Below are positions 17,324-24,257 of a DNA stretch of 64,000 nt, one piece after another. The position numbers were made by a program, and so were the translations under genes. Position 1 is the first letter of the stretch. Every line of letters starts with the position of its first letter. Below the pieces are notes generated by a model that saw only the letters and a program-made list of their open reading frames with translations, made no database searches and was not told the DNA's origin. Source of the DNA: Halopiger goleimassiliensis. Its GTDB lineage: Archaea; Halobacteriota; Halobacteria; Halobacteriales; Natrialbaceae. Where the stretch lies: the NCBI RefSeq assembly GCF_000455345.1, contig NZ_HG315691.1, forward strand, positions 630,217 through 694,216, in the 5' to 3' direction.

Positions 17324-19096
17324 ATGGTGCACAAGAAAGAAGAGCAGAAGGCCGACTGCTACGGCGACGAGGTTCGCGAGCACATCGAGGAGTTCGCCGC
17401 GAACGGCGGCTTCGAGGCCATTCCCGACGACGAGGTCGACACGTGGACCACCCGCTTCAAGTTCTGGGGCGTGTTCCAGCAACGGTCCGGCCAGGAGGAG
17501 TACTTCATGATGCGGCTGACCAACGCCAGCGGCATCCTCGAGCCGGGCCAGCTTCGCCGGATCGGCGAGGTCGCCAAGGAGTACGCGAAGGGACCCGTCG
17601 AGAATCCCGAGTTCGGCAACGGCTGGATCGATCTGACGACCCGCCAGTCGATCCAGCTCCACTGGCTAAAACTCGAGGACGTCCCCGAGATCTGGGAGCA
17701 ACTCGAGGAAGTCGGCGTCCACTCGCGCTCGGCGGGCGGCGACACCATGCGTAACATCTCGGGCTGTCCGCTCCACGGGAAGGCCGAGGAGTTCGTCGAG
17801 TCCGGTCCGCTGCTCGAGCGCTTCGAGGAGGAGCTGCGCGGGGACGACGCCCTCGCGAACATGCCCCGGAAGTTCAACATCAGCGTCTCCGGTTGCCGGG
17901 TCGGCTGCGCGCAGGATTCGATCAACGACATCGGCTTCGAGCCGGCGGTCAAGGAGATCGAGGGCGAGGAGGTCAGAGGCTTCAACGTGCGCATCGGTGG
18001 CGGCCTCGGCGGCCGCAAGCCGCGTGCGGCGACGCCGCTGGACGTCTTCGTTCGCCCGGAGAACGCCTACGAGGTCGGTCGCGGCTTCGTCGAACTCTAC
18101 CACGACTACGGCAACCGCGAGAACCGCTCGAAGAACCGGGCTCGCTTCTTCGCCGAGGACTGGGGCATGGCGAAGATCCGCGAGACGCTCCAGGAGGAGT
18201 ACGTCGACTTCGAACTGCACACCGCCGGCGAGGACCTCCGCGAGGAGTACACCTACAACGCCGGCCGACCCCGCGACGAGGGACCCCACGACCACGTCGG
18301 CGTCGGCGACCAGAAGGGAGCGGGCATGAAGTACGTCGGCCTGAGCGTTCCCGTCGGCCGCCTGCCGGCGGAGGACGCCATCGAACTGGCCGATCTGGCC
18401 GACGAGTACGGCTCCGGCGAGATCCGGCTGACCCGCCGGCAGAACCCCGTCATCGTCGACGTGCCCGAGGAGGCGGTCGACGACCTGCTCGAGGAACCGT
18501 TACTCTCCGAGTATCCGCCCGAACCCAGCACGTTCGAACGCGGCGCGATGGCCTGTACCGGGACCGAGTTCTGCTCGATCGCGCTGACCGAGACGAAAGC
18601 GCGGATGGCCCGCATGCTGCGCTGGCTGAACGCGAACGTCGACCTGCCCGACGACGTCGGGAAGATCAAGATGCACTACTCCGGCTGTACGGCCGACTGC
18701 GGCCAGGCGATGACCGCCGACATCGGCCTGCAGGGCATGCGCGCCCGCAAGGACGGCGAGATGGTCGAAGCGTTCGACATCGGCGTCGGCGGTGGCGTCG
18801 GCGAGGAGCCGTCGTTCGTCGAGTGGATCCAGCAGCGCGTGCCGGCCGACGAAGCCCCCGGCGCGATCCGCAACCTGCTCGAGGCCTACGCGGCTCACCG
18901 TACGGAGGGCCAGACGTTCCGCCAGTGGGTCGAGGCGACGGGCGAGGAACAGTTGATCGAGTTCTGCGAGCCGGAGGAGACGGACTTCGAAGCGCCGTAC
19001 ATGGACGACGCCAAGCAATCCTGGTATCCCTTCGCCGAGAGCGAGTCGGCCGCGGCGGCGATCGGCGACGGCTCCGCCGCGCCGTCCGACGACTGA
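17324..19096 (+). CDS. nasD: Ferredoxin-dependent assimilatory nitrite reductase NasD
   Basis: Six-electron reduction of nitrite to ammonium using sirohaem and a 4Fe-4S cluster. 590 residues with two homologous ferredoxin-like/sirohaem half domains. The cluster ligands are Cys411 and Cys417 (CTGTEFC) and Cys455 and Cys459 (SGCTADCG), a perfect C-x5-C-n-C-x3-C pattern. The first half retains SGCPLHGK and SGCRVGCAQD, as in the family. The start MVHKKEEQKADCYG at 17324 is conserved in haloarchaeal NasD and gives a sensible 5' leader. Nitrite and sulfite reductases share this fold; pairing with nasA makes nitrite the substrate. The electron donor is probably a 2Fe-2S ferredoxin, perhaps such as that at 46122. 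Confidence 0.94.
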   Translation: MVHKKEEQKADCYGDEVREHIEEFAANGGFEAIPDDEVDTWTTRFKFWGVFQQRSGQEEYFMMRLTNASGILEPGQLRRIGEVAKEYAKGPVENPEFGNGWIDLTTRQSIQLHWLKLEDVPEIWEQLEEVGVHSRSAGGDTMRNISGCPLHGKAEEFVESGPLLERFEEELRGDDALANMPRKFNISVSGCRVGCAQDSINDIGFEPAVKEIEGEEVRGFNVRIGGGLGGRKPRAATPLDVFVRPENAYEVGRGFVELYHDYGNRENRSKNRARFFAEDWGMAKIRETLQEEYVDFELHTAGEDLREEYTYNAGRPRDEGPHDHVGVGDQKGAGMKYVGLSVPVGRLPAEDAIELADLADEYGSGEIRLTRRQNPVIVDVPEEAVDDLLEEPLLSEYPPEPSTFERGAMACTGTEFCSIALTETKARMARMLRWLNANVDLPDDVGKIKMHYSGCTADCGQAMTADIGLQGMRARKDGEMVEAFDIGVGGGVGEEPSFVEWIQQRVPADEAPGAIRNLLEAYAAHRTEGQTFRQWVEATGEEQLIEFCEPEETDFEAPYMDDAKQSWYPFAESESAAAAIGDGSAAPSDD

Positions 19097-19145
19097 TCGC
19101 CGTCGAGACGGTCTCGTCCGGTGGTCGGCCGACGACGAGACGGGT

Positions 19146-19541
19146 TTAGTCGGACGACTGGCCGTGTCCGGACTGAGCCCCGTGGGAGGACTCCTGTCGG
19201 TCGGTCGCGAGCCGTCGCCCGCGTCGGCTGGCCCGTTTGGCCGTTCGATCCGCCAACCGTACGGTGCTCCTGACGAACCGGAGGACGTTTTTCGGCCCTG
19301 TCTCCGGACCGGGTGCCCGGTACGAGACGATCAGCGACCACATCGCTGCGACCCCCAGCGAGCCGAGCGCGGAGAAGGTCATTCCCATCGTCGCGTACGT
19401 GAGCGCGTAGACCGCGCCGATGGTCATCGAGGGGACGCTCGAGCCGAGCGGTACCTGGGCAGTCGCGTCGCGGATCGTGGGGGCGAGAAAGACGATCGAG
19501 AGGGTGCTTCCGGCGAGGAAGACGAGGTCTTGCCACATCAT
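19146..19541 (-). CDS. Small haloarchaeal membrane protein, function unknown
   Basis: 131 residues. Residues 5-70 form two or three predicted membrane segments (LVFLAGSTLSIVFLAP; MTIGAVYALTYATMGMTFSALG; VAAMWSLIV). The remaining 55 residues are basic and hydrophilic, ending in a His/Ser/Gln tail, which is unusual for a halophile protein. I do not recognise a family. It is convergent with nasD, about 50 bases away, and ends in a separate transcription unit. ATG 19541 is preceded by the AT-rich stretch GGAGACGAGTAAAAAGTC, read on the opposite strand. Confidence 0.7.
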   Translation of the reverse strand: MMWQDLVFLAGSTLSIVFLAPTIRDATAQVPLGSSVPSMTIGAVYALTYATMGMTFSALGSLGVAAMWSLIVSYRAPGPETGPKNVLRFVRSTVRLADRTAKRASRRGRRLATDRQESSHGAQSGHGQSSD

Positions 19542-19715
19542 CGAAAGTCCTTACTCGGAGACGAGTAAAAAGTCTCTCGGTGTGGAAAACGGTCCGAAAC
19601 GCGAATTCTCGCGGGTAAACGACGGTCGCGATCGAACGACGGTAGTGGTCGCCGACTGGTCGTCGGTGAACGAGTATCCGGGGACTCCTCGCTCGAGGGA
19701 GCCCGCGGGGACCGG

Positions 19716-20072
19716 TCACCGGTGTTCCCGCGTCCGTTCGTAGGCGTAGTCGACGGCGTCCTCGATCGATCCGGGGCCGTCGTACCGTGCGGCGAACAGT
19801 TCCATGAAGTCCCTCGCGATCCGATCGCAGCGTTCGAACGTCAGGACCGTTCTGATGCGGATCGTCTCCGAGAAGTCGAGTCCGGGATAGGTCGTCGCCG
19901 TCAGCGCGTACCCGGGGTGGTCCTCGTCGTCGAGCGAGGCCGGCGCGACCTTCAGTCGGACGTCGCCGGATTCGTGACGATACGTTCGATACTGCATCTC
20001 TCGATCCGTGTCGGCGGGGGTGTACGTCCGACACGTCTCGGTACTCCACGCTGGCGGCACGTCCGCATCCAT
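19716..20072 (-). CDS. Haloarchaeal hypothetical protein
   Basis: 118 residues, soluble, acidic. The middle reads as alternating strands (QYRTYRHESGDVRLKVAP, HPGYALTATTYPGLDF), followed by a helix (RIARDFMELFAARYDG) and ending in a basic ERTREHR. No catalytic motif, cysteine cluster or signal. It resembles small haloarchaeal proteins I have seen without assigned function; I do not assign one. The start at 20072 is in a low-GC promoter-like region (20080-20180 contains TACTTACTACAG and TATTGTGCAATAT). Confidence 0.65.
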   Translation of the reverse strand: MDADVPPAWSTETCRTYTPADTDREMQYRTYRHESGDVRLKVAPASLDDEDHPGYALTATTYPGLDFSETIRIRTVLTFERCDRIARDFMELFAARYDGPGSIEDAVDYAYERTREHR

Positions 20073-20262
20073 CGACCACTCCTACTTACTACAGTGCTAC
20101 GTTCGTATCGTATTGTGCAATATTATCGGACGTTGGTGCAGAAATACAACTACTGGGAGGTTTGACGGTCGAAATTGGGTTATATATTGGAAGAACGTTC
20201 GGTCCTTCCCGCTCGTTCCGAACGTTTCGAGACGACGGGGGCTGCGGGGCCGCGGTCGAGCG

Positions 20263-21141
20263 TCAGTCGTCGGTTTCGGATTCGGCCGCGAACACGTTCT
20301 CGACGACGGATTCGTCTTCGGCGGGCTCGTTCTCGTCCGCCGGGCTGACGCTACCGGTCCGGTAGCCGTGGAGGTCGAGGGTGACGTGGTCGAAGCCGAG
20401 CTGCGAGAGTTCCTCGCGGACGGTCTCGACGAACTCGAGCTTGAGCGCCCGCTCGAGTTCGTCGGCCGAGACCTCGATCCGGGCGAGGCCGTCGTGGTCG
20501 CGGACGCGGAACTGGTCGAAGCCCCACTGTCGCAGCAGGGCCTCGGCCCGTTCGATCCGGGTCAGCCGTTCTTCGGTGACCTCCAGTCCCGTCGGGATTC
20601 GCGAGGAGAGACAGGCCATCGAGGGCTTGTCGGCCACCGAGAGGCCGTAGCGCTCGGCGATCTCTCGAACCTCCTCCTTGGTGACGTCGTGGGCCAGCAG
20701 CGGCGAGTGGACGTCCAGTTCCTCGACGGCCTGCAGGCCGGGGCGGTGGCCGGCACCCGGATCGTCGGCGTTGGTGCCGTCGCAGACCGTCTCGACGCCG
20801 AACTCACGGGCGGTCTCGAGCATCTCACCCAGCCGCATCGTCCGGCAGTGGTAGCAGCGGTCGTCGTCGTTTTCGACGAACCGGTCGTCCTCGAGTTCGG
20901 AGAAGGCGACGATCTCGTGGCGGATGCCGATCTCGTCGGCCACTCGCTTGGCCTCCTCGAGTTCGGCCTCGGGGAGCGTCTCGCTGCGTGCGGTACAGGC
21001 GACGGCGTCCTCGCCGAGCGCGTCGTGTGCGAGCGCGGCGACGACGCTCGAGTCGACCCCGCCGGAGAAGGCCACGAGCACGCCGTCCCGGTCGGCCAGG
21101 TCCGCGCGTGCGGCCTCGAGTTTCGCCTCGAGCGATGTCAT
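20263..21141 (-). CDS. larE: ATP-dependent sulfur transferase LarE
   Basis: PP-loop ATPase that adds sulfur to the pyridinium precursor of the nickel-pincer nucleotide cofactor of lactate racemase-type enzymes. 292 residues. The PP-loop is SGGVDSS at 26-32; CYHC (Cys96, Cys99) and Cys177 in SMACLSSR follow. Three conserved cysteines suggest the 4Fe-4S form of LarE rather than the single-cysteine sacrificial form. The C-terminal 45 residues are an acidic extension. ATG 21141 precedes MTSLEAKLEAARADL; the open frame beyond it is antisense. No larA, larB or larC is in the window, so the cofactor client is unknown. Confidence 0.9.
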   Translation of the reverse strand: MTSLEAKLEAARADLADRDGVLVAFSGGVDSSVVAALAHDALGEDAVACTARSETLPEAELEEAKRVADEIGIRHEIVAFSELEDDRFVENDDDRCYHCRTMRLGEMLETAREFGVETVCDGTNADDPGAGHRPGLQAVEELDVHSPLLAHDVTKEEVREIAERYGLSVADKPSMACLSSRIPTGLEVTEERLTRIERAEALLRQWGFDQFRVRDHDGLARIEVSADELERALKLEFVETVREELSQLGFDHVTLDLHGYRTGSVSPADENEPAEDESVVENVFAAESETDD

Positions 21142-21218
21142 AGCGCGGGATTGGGCGTCCACGGGCAAAAACGCGTTGCGTTTCTCGAGGGGGCGTCGTC
21201 GGGCCAGGGGGTGGCCGA

Positions 21219-21659
21219 TCAGTCCTGCTCGGGTGCGTCGCCCTCGAGGACGTCTTCGACCTTGTGGACGTGGTGGTCGACGGTCTTCCGGAGGACGGTC
21301 TCCGCGTCCAGGTCGGAGACGACCCCCTCGGGTCGCCAGCGGTCGGGATCGTGACCGTCGGTTCCGGTCAGTTCGGACTCGGCGAACGACGGGTCGAACG
21401 ACGCCGACACGTAGTGGGTGACGAGGTGGGCGTACTCCCAGGCGGTCCGTGGCTCGTCGAACCTGACCAGTGGCGTCCGGGTTTCCGCTTCCGTCCCCAT
21501 CTCGCGGCACAGCGAGACGGTGAAGGCGTTCGCCGCGTCGTACTCCGTTACCCGCCTGGCGTCCTCGCCGTCGACGACCGTCGGTTCGACGAAGACGCCG
21601 ACGTCGTCCCGCCGGTAGCCCTCCTCGCGGTCGTCCCAGCCGTCACGGGGCGAGACCAT
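21219..21659 (-). CDS. Haloarchaeal hypothetical protein near larE
   Basis: 146 residues, acidic and soluble. N-terminal half: DDVGVFVEPTVVDGEDARRVTEYDAANAFTV split by turns; C-terminal half includes AWEYAHLVTHYVSAS and a histidine pair in TVDHHVHKVEDVLEG. It could be a small enzyme or adaptor but carries no recognised motif. About 80 bases before larE on the same strand, so they may be co-transcribed, larE second. I do not infer a function. Confidence 0.65.
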   Translation of the reverse strand: MVSPRDGWDDREEGYRRDDVGVFVEPTVVDGEDARRVTEYDAANAFTVSLCREMGTEAETRTPLVRFDEPRTAWEYAHLVTHYVSASFDPSFAESELTGTDGHDPDRWRPEGVVSDLDAETVLRKTVDHHVHKVEDVLEGDAPEQD

Positions 21660-21764
21660 CCCGCGAATCTCGCGTCCGACGTCCTATAAATCTAGCTTCG
21701 AGCGACTGTATGGTCCCCGGGTATTCGTCCGCGTTGTGGTCCCTCGAGTCCGATGCAGGTTCCG

Positions 21765-22550
21765 TCAGGACCCGCTCCCCGCGCCCTCGATCAGCGCCTC
21801 GAGCGTCTCCAGCGCCTCGTCGGGGACGTCCGCGGCGGCCATCCGCTCGTCGAGCCACCACCGACGCTCGAGGACGACTGCCCCGTCGGTCTCGCGCACG
21901 GCTGCGAATCGCGTCCACGGTTCGAACTGGGAGGCGGCCGCCCCGCTATCGGTCGCGCGGAGTCCGCCGTCGCAGGCCTCGTACGACCGCGAGCGCCCGC
22001 TCGAGACCCACAGCAGGGCCGTCGCGACGACACACAGCGTCAGGAAGACCGCCGGGAGGCCGACGAACATCCCCACGACGGCACCCACGGCTCCGAGTCC
22101 GGCGACGACTGCCCCGACCCGCCGCCGTCGTCGCGCGACGGGATCGGGGGCCGCCGTCCACGCGGCTCGTCGCTCGCCGGCGACTCGAGCGGCGTACGCG
22201 CTCATTCCCGCGGTCCAGAGGCCGAAGCCGGCGATCACGAGGCCGAGTAGCCACAGCACCCACGAGAGCGGTACCGCGGGTGCCGACTCGCTCTCGAGGG
22301 CGACGGTCGCAACCAGCAACGGCAGGAGCGGGACGTACATCGGAAGCGCGAGGAGTCGTCGACGTCCCAGCGAGACCCACACCGACGGTCGTCCGGAAAG
22401 CGCGAGCGCCACGGCGAACCAGCCGAGCAGGCCCCCGACCACCAGCACCGGCCGTGGGAGTCCGACGGCCCAGGCGGCACCGACGGCGAGGAGTCCGCAG
22501 TAGACGCCGGCCAGGACGGCCGGGGCGTCGAGCGGTGACGCATCTGACAT
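21765..22550 (-). CDS. Membrane protein with possible PH-like C-terminal domain
   Basis: 261 residues. Six predicted membrane segments in residues 10-185, arranged in pairs (VLAGVYCGLLAVGAAWAVG, VLVVGGLLGWFAVALAL, then LALPMYVPLLPLLVATV, SWVLWLLGLVIAGFGLW, and two more after ARRRRRVGAVVAG). The last 70 residues are soluble: DGGLRATDSGAAASQFEPWTRFAAV and VVLERRWWLDE resemble a small pleckstrin-homology-like fold. ATG 22550 begins MSDASPLDAP; the longer open frame upstream reaches into the promoter of the divergent gene at 22654. Function unknown. Confidence 0.75.
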   Translation of the reverse strand: MSDASPLDAPAVLAGVYCGLLAVGAAWAVGLPRPVLVVGGLLGWFAVALALSGRPSVWVSLGRRRLLALPMYVPLLPLLVATVALESESAPAVPLSWVLWLLGLVIAGFGLWTAGMSAYAARVAGERRAAWTAAPDPVARRRRRVGAVVAGLGAVGAVVGMFVGLPAVFLTLCVVATALLWVSSGRSRSYEACDGGLRATDSGAAASQFEPWTRFAAVRETDGAVVLERRWWLDERMAAADVPDEALETLEALIEGAGSGS

Positions 22551-22653
22551 TTCGGTAACGCGATTTCGAGGAGGCCCGCAAAAGCCTGCCGGTGTGCAGT
22601 CAGACGCGGGCCGGACCGTTAAGCCGCCGTTCGTGGTAGTTCCCGCGACTATC

Positions 22654-23223
22654 ATGTCCGTATCCGAACGGCTCGACCGACTCCGACCGAGCGGCGAGCC
22701 AGGCGATCGAACCGAGACGGGCGACGACAGATCGCGGCTCGAGCACGCCGCCTACGCCTCCCTCCGCGGAATCCAGGCGGGGTTCGTCGCGACCCTCATC
22801 ATGACCGCCTTTCGGCTGCCGATCATGCGCTCGCTGCCGCCGTCGGCGAACTTCTGGTCCCAGTACGTCGCCGGCGGCGATCCGGACGATCACCCGCTCG
22901 CCGGACTGGTCCTGCACTTCGTCTACGGGATGCAGGCCGGCGCGATATTCGGCGGCCTGTTCGCGCTCCAAGACGCCGAACGGTCCATCGAGCCCGAACA
23001 GCGCGGCCTCGTCTGGGGCTCGGTCTACGGGATGGCCCTCTCCGCGTTCGGGTCACAGGTCATGCTGAAGGAACTGCTCGGCATCCGACTCGAGGGCGAC
23101 GAACTCGCGCTGTTTCACGCTGGCCACCTCGTCTACGGCCTCTCGCTCGGTGCCTGGGTCGGCTCCCGGACCGAGGGCGTCGAGGATCCCGAGGCCGAGT
23201 ACGAGTACCAGAACGGGAACTGA
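22654..23223 (+). CDS. Conserved haloarchaeal membrane protein
   Basis: 189 residues. After a 45-residue hydrophilic N-terminus, four predicted membrane segments: GIQAGFVATLIMTAFRLPIM, GLVLHFVYGMQAGAIFGGLFAL, GSVYGMALSAFGSQVM and HLVYGLSLGAWVG. Several glycine-rich helix faces and the repeated HxxYG pattern (LHFVYGM, HLVYGL) suggest an internal duplication. No transporter signature. ATG 22654 starts MSVSERLDRL; divergent from the preceding membrane gene with about 100 bases between. Function unknown. Confidence 0.75.
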   Translation: MSVSERLDRLRPSGEPGDRTETGDDRSRLEHAAYASLRGIQAGFVATLIMTAFRLPIMRSLPPSANFWSQYVAGGDPDDHPLAGLVLHFVYGMQAGAIFGGLFALQDAERSIEPEQRGLVWGSVYGMALSAFGSQVMLKELLGIRLEGDELALFHAGHLVYGLSLGAWVGSRTEGVEDPEAEYEYQNGN

Positions 23224-23346
23224 GGTGACCCTGCCGGCTCGGCTAGCATTCTCCGAACGGGTCTTACCAAAGCTTGGCAGCAGTATTACGCCGTCCCGAG
23301 ACCGGTCATAACAACCGGTTTATCGTCCCGGTAGTGGACGACACGT

Positions 23347-24171
23347 ATGGAAGTCGGCGTCGTCCTGGGAGTGATCGTGATCGGGTTCGTCCACGGCGTC
23401 CTGCCCGACCACGGCTGGCCGATCGCCGCGACCTACGCGCTGAACAAGCGGCGACGCCTGTTCTACGGCTTCCTCGCCGCGGTGATCCTCGGCGTCGGCC
23501 ACCTGATCAGCAGCGTCGTACTCGTGCTGGCGTACTTCGGGTTCAACACGTTCGCCGCGTTCGCCGAAGGCCCCTGGCTGCGGTACGTCGCCGGGACGAT
23601 CCTGATCCTGCTCGGCCTCCACGAGTACCGCTACGGCGGCCACGGACACGGAATCGACGAGCACCACGAACACGGGAGCCACCACCACGGCGACGATCAC
23701 GCGGATCACGACGAGCGAGCGCACGGCCACGATCACGACCGGGTGGACCACGGGCACACTCACGGGCACGACCACGGTGCCCACTCCGAACGCGCTCACG
23801 ATCACGGCCACGACGGCCTGCTGGCACGGCTTCGCCGTCACCTTCCGGGCGGCGGTGGCCACCAGCACCTGCGCGAAGAACACGCCGAACGCGGGCTGGT
23901 GGCCCTGGGGACGACGGCCCTGTTGCTCGGGTTCGCCCACGAGGAACCGATCCAGATCCTCGCGATCTGCGTCGGCACCGACTTTTGCCTCGAGTTGATG
24001 CTGATCTACTCGCTTGCGGTCGTCGTCGCCATCGTCGTCCCGACGCTGCTGTTGATCGCGGGGTACGAGCGCTACCGCGGACGCGTCGAGCGACTCACGC
24101 CCTACCTGCCGACGATCACCGCCGTCGCGCTCGTCGGGATGGGACTCGCGTTCATCCTGGGACTCGTCTGA
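23347..24171 (+). CDS. Nickel/cobalt transporter (NiCoT-like) with His-rich loop
   Basis: Predicted inner-membrane metal permease, 274 residues. The NiCoT signature H-x4-D-H is present at residues 16-22 (HGVLPDH), in the first helix. Three helices precede, and three follow, a large hydrophilic loop of about 75 residues packed with His and Asp (HGHGIDEHHEHGSHHHGDDH and similar). Such loops bind Ni, Co or Zn. The second half has GFAHEEPIQILAI, also typical. Regulation is not evident; the start region holds ATTACGCCG and GGTTTATCG. Export cannot be ruled out, because RcnA-like exporters share the fold and the His loop. Confidence 0.82.
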   Translation: MEVGVVLGVIVIGFVHGVLPDHGWPIAATYALNKRRRLFYGFLAAVILGVGHLISSVVLVLAYFGFNTFAAFAEGPWLRYVAGTILILLGLHEYRYGGHGHGIDEHHEHGSHHHGDDHADHDERAHGHDHDRVDHGHTHGHDHGAHSERAHDHGHDGLLARLRRHLPGGGGHQHLREEHAERGLVALGTTALLLGFAHEEPIQILAICVGTDFCLELMLIYSLAVVVAIVVPTLLLIAGYERYRGRVERLTPYLPTITAVALVGMGLAFILGLV

Positions 24172-24257
24172 AGCGTCCGCCTGCTCGAGGAATCACGGGG
24201 CGAATCCCTCGGTTTCACGCGCTCGAGGGGCGGCGATTCGGCGCGAACTCGAGGGGA

